From the NCBI RefSeq assembly GCF_003945545.1, contig NZ_CP029617.1, positions 558,001-622,000 of the forward strand: a stretch of DNA of 64,000 bases, written 5' to 3'. The notes under the pieces were generated by a model. The model did not search any database. It was not told the DNA's origin and saw only the letters and a program-made list of their open reading frames with translations. The stretch is from Streptomyces sp. WAC 01529 (lineage in GTDB: Bacteria > Actinomycetota > Actinomycetes > Streptomycetales > Streptomycetaceae). A program made the translations under genes and the position numbers. Below, piece by piece: positions 28,200 through 38,400 of this stretch (the stretch's first letter is position 1; every line of letters starts with the position of its first letter).

Positions 28200-29516
28200 T
28201 CAGAGTTCCGGGTCTGCGGTGAGAGTCCGCTCATCCTGTGCGCGGTCTTCCGGCTCCTGTTTTCCCTCCGGCTCCTCCCCAAACGAGCTGGCAGAGGAGA
28301 GATGCCGTGTCTGCCAGGCGGCGTTGCTGTAGAGGGTCCTAGAGGTTTGGGCTATCTCCTTCTCGCCGCCATAGTCGGGACCCTCCTGCAGGTACCTATT
28401 CCTGTGGCTTACGAAGCGGAGCGTGTCGCCCGCCCGGAGCACCCGATTTCCTCCGGCTGTGATATTGCCTGCGGCTGTGACGTTGTTGCCGGGCAAAACG
28501 TTGACGTGGCTGTTGATTTTGAGCGGTTCGCCGTACGGGCCGCGAAGGTCGGCAATGCGGACGGTCCCTTTCCCGACGGCGTTGATGCTGTCGTTGAAGG
28601 TGCTCGCCCCGGTGACGTTCAGGACCGCGTCGACTTTCAGGCCCGCGTTCTGGCTGACCCGCAGCGGGTTGCTGCCCGCGCCGCGCACCGATCCGGCGAC
28701 CGTCAGGTCCTTGGCGGTGTTGCTGAGGCTGACGCTGTCGGCGAATGTGGCCGGGCCTTGGACGGTGAGGTTCCTGACGACGAGGTCAGGGATGCGTACG
28801 GTGACCGCCGTGGTCAGGGTGTGGGTGAGGGTGACGCCACCGGCTGTGACTTCGGCGCGCAGCATGAAACCGGTGACGGTGGTCAGACCGCGCGGGGTGG
28901 ACCAGACACGTTCCTTGTCGAGGGAGACTCCGGCGGGGGTGTCGCCCCAGTGCATCGTGTACTTCGCGTCCGAACCCTCCCAGCGGAGCACGGCGACCTC
29001 ACCGTTCTCCACCATGATCTTCTCGGGCGCGAAATTCCGGAACACGAACCCGGCCGGGAACTTGTCCACCTCGACCGCAGCGTCCTTGTTGGTGAAGCTC
29101 CCGTTCGTCCTTGACGAACTCTCGATGATCTCGATGGAGGCCTGACCCGCCGTGCGGTTGACTGCGATGTTGGACAGGGTGAGGGTGACGATCTGCCCGG
29201 TGAACTGCACCGCGCGGGCCGGGGTGAAGGTGATGACCGCGAAGCCGCCGGAGACGGTGGGGGCGGAAGGCGTCCAGCCGGTGCTGGCACCGGTCTTGAT
29301 TTCGGTGCCTTCGGTGGTGAGGTGCTCGGCCCCCGCGCCGACCGGCACCCGGACGGTGATTTTGTTGCACCAGGCCGACGTGGTGATGCCGCCGCCGACA
29401 TTGATGTTGACGGAGCCGTATTCGGTTTCCTCGGCGGAGCTCACCCGCAACGGCTTCGGGTCGGTCGACGGTTCGTACGGCAGCAGGTTGGTGGTGTTCA
29501 CCATGACAACGCTCAT
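28200..29516 (-). CDS. Beta-rich fibre-like protein of unknown function
   Basis: The product is 438 residues and the last gene of the four-gene operon, 26 bases after the 1213-residue gene. It contains Val/Thr/Asn-rich strands in repeats: residues about 255-345 alternate units such as DLVVRNLTVQGPATFADSVS, DLTVAGSVRG, AVLNVTGASTFNDS and NNVTAAGNITAGGNR, a pattern seen in beta-helical phage tail fibres and surface adhesins. The C-tail is charged and disordered. No signal peptide or enzyme motif is seen. I do not recognise the family; a structural or adhesive role is inference. Confidence 0.75.
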   Translation of the reverse strand: MSVVMVNTTNLLPYEPSTDPKPLRVSSAEETEYGSVNINVGGGITTSAWCNKITVRVPVGAGAEHLTTEGTEIKTGASTGWTPSAPTVSGGFAVITFTPARAVQFTGQIVTLTLSNIAVNRTAGQASIEIIESSSRTNGSFTNKDAAVEVDKFPAGFVFRNFAPEKIMVENGEVAVLRWEGSDAKYTMHWGDTPAGVSLDKERVWSTPRGLTTVTGFMLRAEVTAGGVTLTHTLTTAVTVRIPDLVVRNLTVQGPATFADSVSLSNTAKDLTVAGSVRGAGSNPLRVSQNAGLKVDAVLNVTGASTFNDSINAVGKGTVRIADLRGPYGEPLKINSHVNVLPGNNVTAAGNITAGGNRVLRAGDTLRFVSHRNRYLQEGPDYGGEKEIAQTSRTLYSNAAWQTRHLSSASSFGEEPEGKQEPEDRAQDERTLTADPEL

Positions 29517-29542
29517 GCAACAGCCTTTCTATGGGCGGAGGT

Positions 29543-32500
29543 TCAGGACGTCTCGGTCGCGTCGAGCAGCAGGTATCCGTACCGGGCCTCCGCCTGCGGA
29601 TCGCCGAAGTGCGCCGCGGAATCAGCCGGAACGATCGGCAGCTCCACCCACTCGGTTTCCGAGCCGCGCGGCTCGGCCCAACTCCACGTTCCGTGCCACG
29701 ACGCGGGCTGCGGTAGCACCACGCCTGCCTCCGTCGGTTCCTCTCCCGCTCGTGCCCGCCGGGCTTCCTCGGCCTTGTCGACCCGCTCGGCCGCGAGCAG
29801 TGGGCCGAGCCGGAAGGACGCCCGGATCCGCCGCATCGCCTCGGACACCAGGTCGTCGGGCAGCTGGACCTTGGTCACCGGGAGGATGTCCGTGGTGGCA
29901 TGCACCGCCGCGTAGGGATCCATCAGCAGTGTCAGGTGGTGCGTCACCGGCTGGTCCGGGGTGCGCGCGGGCACGGCCAGGCCGTGGCCTTTGTCGATCG
30001 GGGTCAGGTAGCCTCCGCCGCCCTGGGGCATGACCGCGTGGAAGAGTTCGTACGAGGTCTCCTGGTCGGGCCCGGTCGGCCCGGCGAAGTATCCGATGAG
30101 GCCGTCGCCGAGCCGCTTTTCGTTGCCGAGCCGGACCGGCCAGCGGTAGCCGTCGTACTCCTCCTCCGACTCCCCAAGGACCTGGTCCCAGCTCGGGTTG
30201 CTCAGCAGCGGCCCTTCGAGCTCGACGCCCAGATCGGCGCGCACCAGTGCGAGCGGGCGGCCGATGAGCCGCAGCGGAGAGCCGTCCTCCTGGGCCGCGT
30301 CGTCGAGGATGGTGTCGAGGGTCTGGTCGATGGTGTCGAGCAGGCCGGTGAGTGCGGCGGCGGGTTTGTCCTTCAGGGTGCGGACGAACCGGGCCAGGTG
30401 CGGCATGGCGTCCTCGAACTCCTGGGCGTCGATGTCGGGATGGGGCGAGCCGGGGAGCGGTAGCCACACGCTGTCGTCCGCGCCGTCGATGTCCTTGACG
30501 ACGCGGAGTTCACCGAGGGAGACGCCGTCGGGTCCGTGGACGACGAGGGTCTGGTCGAGATGGTTGAGCAGCAGCCAGCCGGCCAGGGGGTTTTCCGTCG
30601 TGGCCGCGCGGGCCATCGGCGAGAGCCGCTGTCCGTCCACGGCGCGTACGGTCTCCAGCCGAACGCGGGCGCCTTGGAGAAGGCGCGGCCCGAGCTGGAC
30701 GAAGCGGGCCGTGCCGATGAGGTCCTCGTGCAGGACGCTGTCGGGGGTAACGCTCTCCGCGCGGGTGAGAGAGACCTGTTCGTAGTTGCCGCTGTTGACG
30801 ATGTCGTAGGTGCGCCCGAAGCGGTCGACGATGCGCAGGTCGTGGAAGGTGAACTGGCCGGCGCGGACCGGCTGGAACGGTGTTCCGGGGTCGTCGGCGG
30901 GCGGTTCGGGCGGGCCGCCTTCCGGGACACTCTGGATGTCGCCGACGAGCCTGGCGGTGGCCTCGGGTACGTGCACGGTGGTCCTGGCGGTGGAGTCCTG
31001 CTGGACGAGCCAGTCGTGGAAGCCGTCGAGGCGCTGGGAGAGCATTCCGGGGTGGCCGAGTTCCTCGCGCAGGGCGAGCAGGCCTTCGGCGGGAGCGCCG
31101 GAGTAGGTGTCGAGGTAGCGGTCTATCTGCTTCTGCAGGACCCACGGCACGCTCGGGGTGAGGAACGCCCGGTTCTTGAAGGTGAGCCAGCGCAGGTTGG
31201 CTTCGCCGCCGCCGGGCTGGGCTCCCCGGCCGGACCATTCGTAGCGGCTGCCGTTGAAGGTCCAGTAGGTGGTGTCACCGGCCTGGAAGGGCGTGGGGCA
31301 GTACTTCAGTTCGTATTCGAGGTGCATGGGCAGCCAGGGCTGCTGCCACGGCGCGGTGTGCTCGGGGACGGGCCCGGCGACGGCGGCGGGGTCCTTGAGC
31401 GCCGCGTCGAGAGCGCCGGGGACCCTGGCCACCTGGTCCAGGAGGGCGAACTCGGCGAGCAGCGGGGTGCAGGCGTCGGGGAGTCCGGCCAGTCCCGGGC
31501 TGGGCGGGGTGGTGGGCCGGTCGTAGGTCGTGCCGCCGACGGTGATCCGGGTGATCAGGGCCTCGGGAAGGCGGCAGGGCAGCGGGGTGTCCCGGGTGAG
31601 GGGTTCCTTGGCACCGGTGTCCTTGATGAGCACGACCGGGTCGGCGGGGCGGTAGTAGGACTCGCGGGCGGTGCGCTCCAGCTGGTAGCGCACGTCGAGT
31701 CCGCGTTCGGTCGCGTACCTCGCGATGTCGGCCGCGAGTTCCTCCGGGGTCCCGCCGGTGGGCAGTTGCCTCGACAGCACGAACTGCTCGTCGAGCAGAG
31801 CCTTGGTCCGCCCGGCCAGACTCGTCGCATCGCTCTCGTTGAGCTGGACGTCAGCTGCGGCGTCGAACCCCGCGGGGTGCTCAGGGGTGAACGGGGGAAC
31901 CGGCTTGTTGCGCAGCCACCAGATGTTCCACAGGCGCTGCTGGGAGCGGCGGAGCCTGGGCGTGAGGTCGTCGTACCGCCGTTGGACATCGTTGAGTTCG
32001 GCCAGCCACCCGGGTTCCGGCGGCGGGGGCGGCAGCTCGTCGTCGCCCTCGACGGGGCGCGCGGTCACCTTCCACACATGACCGCCGTCGGAACCGGAGA
32101 ACCAGGAGTGATGGGTGAGGGTGTCGAGGTCCTCTTCGCCGTCGGCGGTGTCGAGTGTTTCGAGGGTGCCGTGGAAGAGGGAGCGTACGAGGTCCCCGGT
32201 GCGCGCGGACCGGGTCTGGCGGGCGGCCAGCCGGCCGAGGGCCTCGGCGCTGCTGCTGCCCAGCGTGAGGATCTTGCTGAGCTCGATGTTGCTCGGTTTG
32301 TCGGACTCGTGGGTGGCGCCTTCGCGCTGCCAGTCGACTCCCAGCGCCGAGCCGCTGTAGAGGGTGCGGTCCAGGGCGTCGGCGGCGGTGCCCTCGGGGG
32401 TGCCCCAGCCGAGGGCTTCCAGGAGGTCGGCCGTCCCGCTCGCGTCCGGCGGGAGCAGGCCGGGCACGGACGCGGCGTGGTTGAGGTAGTCGAGGGCGTC

Positions 32501-33184
32501 GTCGCTGTACCAGCCGACGACGAAGTAGCTCAGCGTCGCGTCGGGCGGGTAGTTGTCCAGGTCGCCTTTGAGGTCCTCAAGGGTGTCGTGGATCGAGAAC
32601 ACGTCTTTGTTGTACGGCTGGTAGGCAGCGAAGCCGGGCAGTCCGGGCCCGGCCGCGGTCAGGTGCGGCTCTTGGGCGGGTGGTTCGGTCCACGGCGCCT
32701 GGGTGAGGTCGTGGCGGCGGCCGAGGAAGGTCAGCTCCAGCGGAGCGCCCTCCGGTGTATCGGGGTTCGGGTGCTTGTTGGTGCCGTAGATGTCGTTGCC
32801 GTCGGCGTCCTGGACCGGGCGGCTCTCCAGGTAGTCGCTCTGCACGATCCACCCGACGGCCTTGCGGTCCGCCGCCGCCGCTGTGGTGCTGTAGCGCACG
32901 ACCAGCCAGCGGTTGGGGACGAAGGGGAAGGTCGTCTCCCCTGTCGTCTGGTCGTAGTGCCCGTTGGCCAGCGCCTCGGGCAGCTGCCAGTGGACGTAGA
33001 CGCCTTCGCTCTCCGGGCCCATGGTCTCGGTGCCGACGCCGGGGGGCGGTTCCGCGCTCGCGCCCTCCTGGATCATGGCGTCGAAGTTCGGTGTCCAACG
33101 GTTGAACGTCTCGGTGGTGCGGGTCAGCCGGTTGACGACAAGGGCGTTCACCTTGACGGGGACGATCAGGTCCGTGGCGCTCAT
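29543..33184 (-). CDS. Large protein of unknown function (1213 aa)
   Basis: The product is 1213 residues, with its ATG sharing a base with the stop of the preceding gene (TGATG). It begins DLIVPVKVNALVVNRLTR, followed by GVYVHWQLPEALANG and PFVPNRWLVVRYS. A helical coiled segment lies near residues 390-430 (LNDVQRRYDDLTPRLRRSQQ). Later mixed regions include FTFHDLRIVDRFGRTYDIVN. There is no signal peptide, membrane helix or catalytic motif. I recall similar openings in unannotated large bacterial proteins but cannot name a family. The function is unknown; operon context suggests assembly with its neighbours. Confidence 0.8.
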   Translation of the reverse strand: MSATDLIVPVKVNALVVNRLTRTTETFNRWTPNFDAMIQEGASAEPPPGVGTETMGPESEGVYVHWQLPEALANGHYDQTTGETTFPFVPNRWLVVRYSTTAAAADRKAVGWIVQSDYLESRPVQDADGNDIYGTNKHPNPDTPEGAPLELTFLGRRHDLTQAPWTEPPAQEPHLTAAGPGLPGFAAYQPYNKDVFSIHDTLEDLKGDLDNYPPDATLSYFVVGWYSDDALDYLNHAASVPGLLPPDASGTADLLEALGWGTPEGTAADALDRTLYSGSALGVDWQREGATHESDKPSNIELSKILTLGSSSAEALGRLAARQTRSARTGDLVRSLFHGTLETLDTADGEEDLDTLTHHSWFSGSDGGHVWKVTARPVEGDDELPPPPPEPGWLAELNDVQRRYDDLTPRLRRSQQRLWNIWWLRNKPVPPFTPEHPAGFDAAADVQLNESDATSLAGRTKALLDEQFVLSRQLPTGGTPEELAADIARYATERGLDVRYQLERTARESYYRPADPVVLIKDTGAKEPLTRDTPLPCRLPEALITRITVGGTTYDRPTTPPSPGLAGLPDACTPLLAEFALLDQVARVPGALDAALKDPAAVAGPVPEHTAPWQQPWLPMHLEYELKYCPTPFQAGDTTYWTFNGSRYEWSGRGAQPGGGEANLRWLTFKNRAFLTPSVPWVLQKQIDRYLDTYSGAPAEGLLALREELGHPGMLSQRLDGFHDWLVQQDSTARTTVHVPEATARLVGDIQSVPEGGPPEPPADDPGTPFQPVRAGQFTFHDLRIVDRFGRTYDIVNSGNYEQVSLTRAESVTPDSVLHEDLIGTARFVQLGPRLLQGARVRLETVRAVDGQRLSPMARAATTENPLAGWLLLNHLDQTLVVHGPDGVSLGELRVVKDIDGADDSVWLPLPGSPHPDIDAQEFEDAMPHLARFVRTLKDKPAAALTGLLDTIDQTLDTILDDAAQEDGSPLRLIGRPLALVRADLGVELEGPLLSNPSWDQVLGESEEEYDGYRWPVRLGNEKRLGDGLIGYFAGPTGPDQETSYELFHAVMPQGGGGYLTPIDKGHGLAVPARTPDQPVTHHLTLLMDPYAAVHATTDILPVTKVQLPDDLVSEAMRRIRASFRLGPLLAAERVDKAEEARRARAGEEPTEAGVVLPQPASWHGTWSWAEPRGSETEWVELPIVPADSAAHFGDPQAEARYGYLLLDATETS

Positions 33185-35421
33185 CAGGCGGTCTCCGTCC
33201 GGGCGGCGGTGCCGGTGGGGCTGAGGATTTCCTGTTCCAGCGGGGCGTTGACGAGTTGCAGGGCCAGTTGTCCGGGGTCCAGGTCGGTGAGACCGAACCT
33301 CCGGGCCAGGGCGGGCACCAGGCCGCCGGTGCCGAACATCTGAAGCACCGCGGGTCCGGTGTCCGGGTCGGAGCGCAGGTGGAGGTCGAAGAGGCTGCCG
33401 GTGGCGGGGTAGTAGGTCTCGAGCGGGGTGCCGATCGGCGGGTCGGTGGCCAGGCTGCGCAGGCCGAGGCGGTTCCCGGCGTCGATGCCGTAGTGGATGC
33501 CCTGTCCCGGTTCGCGGATGACGACCTTGTCGGGAACGCCGTCCCAGAGGACGAGCATGATCCTCTTGTCCGGTTTGGCGCGGCGCAGTTCGGTGAGGAG
33601 GGTGCCGTCCTCGAGGTAGGCGTTGACCTTGATGTCCGGCCAGGCGGGAATGAGTTCGGAGTGGATGAGGAGCCCGCCGGCGGCCCGCTTCGTGTTGCCC
33701 GACCGGGCGGTGGCCCGGTTGAGTTCGGGGGCGAGGCGGCTGTCGACGGAGGTGTGCACGCCGACGTCGGCGGCTCCGGCGACGAGCGCGTCCAGCCAGC
33801 CCTGGTCGAGGCGGAACATCCGCAGGGATTCCAGGGGCAGCATGCGCGGGTCGGGCACGAGGTGGTGGAACGGCACGCCCTGGAGCAGGCCGAGGCGGGC
33901 CTGCCAGGCGGCGATGGCCTCGGCGTTGCGTTCCGCGGTGGTCCGCAGCAGGGAGACGGCGCGTTCTTCCGCGAGCACGGACCTTGACTGTGCACGTGTC
34001 ACTCTCAGCTGCGGTGTCCTGCGTCCGGCGTCGTCCGGGAGCTGCGGGCTCGTGAGCCCGGAGCTGAGCCGCTCGCGGAAGCCTGCGGAAGCGAGTTCAC
34101 GCAGCGCGCCGAGGGCGGGCGGGGCATCCGGGTCGACCGAGGCGCGCGCCGGATCTCCGGCCAGCGCCATCAGCGTCGTCGCCCGGTTGGCGAGTTCGCG
34201 GCGGGCCCGGCCGACGGCGGTGGTGTATTCGGGGTCGGCCAGGCCGATGGTGCGACCGAGAGTCCAGGCGACGGCATAGCTGACGTCGAAGATCCCGTGC
34301 TCGCGCTCGTAGATGAGCGCGTGGTCGGACGTGGTGTGCGGGCCGGGGCTGTGCTCGGTGGGCACGTCGAAAGCGGTGACCGGCGTGGCCGGGCCGCGGT
34401 ACCAGGCGAAGGTGCGTTCGCCGGAGAGGGTCAGCTGCGGGACGGCGGTGTAGCCACGTGTAAGGCGGTCGCGGACATAGTCGTCCTCGGGGTCGTCGGT
34501 GACCGGTGCGGTCACCGGCAGGCGCAGGGCGAGCGCTTCGGGCTTTTCGGGGTCCGCGGTGCTAGGGGCGACGAGGTTCTCCAGCAGCGCTCCGGGGTCG
34601 GCGGCGGGCCCTTCACTGCTGGTGAAGCTCCAGCTGTGCAGCGAGCACAGGCGGACGGCCGTGGTGCCGCCGGGCAGGGTGCCGGACAGGCGGCCCTCGA
34701 AGCCTTCGAGGGAGACGAGGTGGACGGCGTAGTTACCGGGGTTGTGGGGGAAGCGGTTGGCGTTGACGACCGCGTACTCCCCTTCTTCGAGGACTTCGCC
34801 GTCGGCCCGGGTCTTGTTCGCGTCGACGACCTTGCGGACGTGGGCAAGGTAGTACATCTCGTCGTCGCGCGGGGCCACCGCGTTGAAGAGGTCCGCCGGG
34901 ACGTCGATGGTCTGGCACTTGCTCCGAGCCTCAGCCTCGTCAACGCCGCCGGACGGCAGGTTCGGGCCCTTGACCCCCGCCTCGGCAGGGTTGCGGAGCT
35001 CCTCGACGGTGCGCAGCACGGTGTCCCCGGACGCGGCGGGGTCGTCGGGCAGTTCGTTCTCGCCGAAGACGAGCAGGGCGAGCCAGGGCGGGCGGGCCGG
35101 AGGCTGCTCGGCGCGGGTTCCGGCGAGGTTGCGTTCCCAGGGCAGGACCGACCGGCTGAGGGTGATGTGCGGCAGCGTCCTGGTGTAGGCGCCGGTGCTC
35201 TCGCGCGGCGGGTAGTAGGCGTGGACGGACGCTTCGCTGAGCACGAAGCGGACGGCCTTGATCTCGAAGGTCTCCTCGGACGGGAGCAGCTTGTCCTGGG
35301 CGTCCAGTTCGCCGCCGGGGTCGCTGAGGGTGTTCTTGACCACGACCCGGTAGTCGCCGGGGGTGGCACGCGGGATCAGGTGGTCGAGGAAGTGGATGCG
35401 CAGATCCGGTTCAGCGGGCAC
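33184..35421 (-). CDS. Large protein of unknown function (745 aa)
   Basis: The product is 745 residues, six bases after the DUF6603-like gene and coupled to the next by TGATG. The N-terminal third is beta-rich (LRIHFLDHLIPRATPGDYRV, AVRFVLSEASVHAYYPP, THITLSRSVLPWER-like segment, PPWLALLVFGENEL). The middle is helical (residues about 380-490), and the C-terminal region is mixed (GGLLIHSELIPAWPDIKVNA, KRIMLVLWDGVPDKVVIREP). No enzyme motif, signal or membrane segment is seen and the family is not recognised. Its strict position between two other giants suggests a shared complex. Confidence 0.8.
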   Translation of the reverse strand: MPAEPDLRIHFLDHLIPRATPGDYRVVVKNTLSDPGGELDAQDKLLPSEETFEIKAVRFVLSEASVHAYYPPRESTGAYTRTLPHITLSRSVLPWERNLAGTRAEQPPARPPWLALLVFGENELPDDPAASGDTVLRTVEELRNPAEAGVKGPNLPSGGVDEAEARSKCQTIDVPADLFNAVAPRDDEMYYLAHVRKVVDANKTRADGEVLEEGEYAVVNANRFPHNPGNYAVHLVSLEGFEGRLSGTLPGGTTAVRLCSLHSWSFTSSEGPAADPGALLENLVAPSTADPEKPEALALRLPVTAPVTDDPEDDYVRDRLTRGYTAVPQLTLSGERTFAWYRGPATPVTAFDVPTEHSPGPHTTSDHALIYEREHGIFDVSYAVAWTLGRTIGLADPEYTTAVGRARRELANRATTLMALAGDPARASVDPDAPPALGALRELASAGFRERLSSGLTSPQLPDDAGRRTPQLRVTRAQSRSVLAEERAVSLLRTTAERNAEAIAAWQARLGLLQGVPFHHLVPDPRMLPLESLRMFRLDQGWLDALVAGAADVGVHTSVDSRLAPELNRATARSGNTKRAAGGLLIHSELIPAWPDIKVNAYLEDGTLLTELRRAKPDKRIMLVLWDGVPDKVVIREPGQGIHYGIDAGNRLGLRSLATDPPIGTPLETYYPATGSLFDLHLRSDPDTGPAVLQMFGTGGLVPALARRFGLTDLDPGQLALQLVNAPLEQEILSPTGTAARTETA

Positions 35422-35427
35422 GGCCGG

Positions 35428-38400
35428 TCACCTCGTCGCGGTGGTGGTCAGGGGCGGGGTGGTCAGGCTGCGGCCGGCGAGTGCGGCGTAGCCGGTGAGC
35501 GGACTGTCGGTGTCGGCGCCGGGTCCCGCGCCGAGCCGGGCGAGGGTGCTGAGCACGGCGGTACGGCAGGCCTTGACGGTGGGGGCGGCGACGGTGTCGA
35601 CGATGATCCGGATGCTCTGGTCGTCGGCCCGCGGCTCGGGCCCGGCGGGGTCGGACACGCGCAGGGGCATGCGGCCGTCCGGGAGTCCTTCGTACGAGAG
35701 CGCCTTCGAGGTGACGGGCCCGGTGTCGGTGCCGTAGTCCGGCTCGGGGAGGGTGATCCTCAGTCCGGTGAGGCGGTTTTCGAGCAGCTGGTCGCCGTCG
35801 AGCGCATCACCGGGTTTGGCCAGGGGCTTGCCCCACAGGCCGGGGGCGACCGTGCCGGTGACCGGCTTGACCACCCAGTGATGGTCGGTGGGGTGGAAGG
35901 TCGTGCCGTCCTTGGTGATGGTGACCCGGTGGGCGGAGGTGACACCGGTCTTCCGCATGGGGCGGATGTCGATGCTCCCCGCATCGGACTGCTTGATCAG
36001 CCGGTCGTTGATGTAGAGGTGCGAGGCGGGGATGCCGGATTCGGTGGTGAAGGTGAATCCGGCCGAGGAGACGAGGGTCGGTTCCTTGGCGGCCGCGCGC
36101 CGGGCGATCTCGCCCTGGTCGGCGTCGGCGAGCAGGCCCTCGTTGGGGATGACCCGGGCGGGTGCGGGGATCTGGGTGCGGAACTCGGGCCAGTCCACGG
36201 TGGGGGTGTTGTCGCGGGAGGAGCCGAAGCCGAAGCTGAAGGAGATGAACCAGAGTTTGACGGTGGCCCGGCCCCCGAAGGGCGGCAGCCACAGGTGGAG
36301 GTCGATGCCGACCTCGACGGAGATGCGCACCCGGACGAACCAGACCTTGATGGTGGCCGCGACACCGATGCTGATGCCGAGCCGGACATCGAGGTAGAAG
36401 GGTTTCCACTGGACCAGCACGTCGAGGTGGGCGGTGAACCACGCGGAGAAGATGCCCTTGTCGTAGACGGCTGCCAGGCGCCCGCCGAACATGAACGCGG
36501 CGGGGGTGATCGCGGCGTAGGCCTCGGCCCGTACGGTGATGTCGCTGGCCGGGGACCACACGAACCCCAGGCGCTTGGGCCGGGGATAGTGGGCGGGGAC
36601 GTTGTAGTCGGGGTGGTAGCCGCCGAGGCTGATGGCGAAGTCCCCGGCGCGGCCTCCGCCGGTCCAGACGTAGACGGCAATGCCACCGGTGAGTTCGATC
36701 GACGGATCGAGCACATAGCTGCCGGGCAGCAGGGCCACGTCCATGGACAGGCAGTGCTCGGCGGAGCTGAAGCCGAGGCTCAGACCGATGTTCACCCTGG
36801 CGATGGCCCGGGCGCTCGGGTTGAGGGTGCGCGGCAGGCTGACGGAGGTGCGGCCGAGCAGCATGGCCTTGACGGAGTCGCCGAATTCGATGACGGCGAG
36901 GGCCTTGGTCTCGATGAAGCCGAAACTGGTGAACTTCACCCCGGCGGCGACCCAGTACTGGCCCTCGGTGGGGCGGATCCAGCCGGTGGGACCGGTGAGG
37001 GCCTTGAGCGCGTCCTCGGGGGTGTACGGCGTCGGGGCGGGCATGCCGGGCAGGGCCTGGGCCGCGTCCAGTCGTGCCACCAGAGGGAATTCGGCGATCT
37101 CGGCGCCGGTGGGGACCTTCTTGAAGGAGCTGTTGATCCCGAATCCGGCGGAGAAGCCGGTGACGGTGAAGGGCGGCGGGCCGAAGACCGAGGCGCCACC
37201 GAGGAGGGAGAGCTCACCGTAGATGAAGACTGAGTGCCAGCCTTCGACGCTGCGTGCCCACACGGCCTGAGCGCCAAGTTCGACCACCATCGCCTGGACC
37301 AGGATCAGTCCGGCGAGTTCGAAGTCGAGGGCGGGGTCGTCCGGTGTCTTGTTGAGCAGTCCGCCCTTGAAGCCGATGAGCCCGTCGGCGGCGGTGGCTT
37401 CGATGTTCATGCCGTGCAGGAAGGGCAGCAGCGGGAAGCCGCCGCTCATGCCGACGTAGAAGCCGAGTCCGGCGACCTGCCAGGTGAGAGAACCGATCGT
37501 GACCTGGCCCTGGAGCTCGATCAGCAGGCCCTTCTTGAAGTCGTAGCGGAAGACGATCGACGAGAGGTAGACCGGCCCGAACTGCTTGCCGATCACAAAC
37601 TCGTATTCGAGCTTCGGCTTGTCCGGGCTCTGCGGATCCGGTCCGAACTTCGGCGGAACGGTGATCACCAGTGCCGGGATCGGCTTGCCCATGACCGCGA
37701 GGTGGACCGCCGCACTCACGTTCTTGCCCAGCGGGACCCCTGCCGCCTCGTTCGCCACCGGCAACTGCTGGAGCGGGCCGAGGTTGTACTCCGTGACGAC
37801 CCGGTTGATCTTGATGACGTCTTCGGCGCTGAGGTTCTCGGAGACGTACATGATCTGGAGCGCGGGCAGGGACAGCAGCCCGTTGCCGATCATCGGTCCG
37901 ACCACCGGCAGCCCGGAACCGTCCCAGTCCGTGCGGGCCCGGACCATGGCGACGGTGGTGGCCTTGGGTTTGCCGTCCTGGCCGGTGCGGCCGAGCGCCG
38001 TGGTCCGCAGCACCAGCAGTTCCACCGGGTTCGCGCCGGTGCCGTGGTCCACCGGCGCTTCGGCGGTGACCATCAGGTTGTCCATCTTGCCCATCGGGTG
38101 CTGGTGCAGCTGGACCCGCTCCAGCCAGTCGACCAGCGGTCCGGGCAGTTCCACGCCGTACTCGCCGAGGGCTTCGAGCAGCGGGGTGATCAGCAGCGGC
38201 GGCCCGTCGAGGGGCTGGGCCGTGCCGATGGACTCCTTGCGCAGTTCGGCGCGGAATTCCAGCGGGTCGGCGACCGCCCCGCCGAGCTGGAAGCCCACCC
38301 ACGGCCCGGTGCCGGGGCACCGTCCTGCCGCGGCCGCGGCCTGTCCGGCGGCCAGCAGGACCCGCAGTGACCGGCCGCCGGACAGTCCGGACAGGTCGAC

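Noticed and set aside
27423..28200. tRNA attachment site for the integrase remnants
   Set aside because: Looked for cloverleaf-forming sequence beside all three integrase copies and found none.
30536..33343. 935-codon open frame on the plus strand
   Set aside because: Antisense to the 1213-residue gene; high-GC codon bias leaves the opposite frame open. Its translation is Gly/Val/Glu-rich with no domain.
34297..37233. 978-codon open frame on the plus strand
   Set aside because: Antisense shadow of the 745- and 1092-residue genes, low-complexity composition, no ribosome site.
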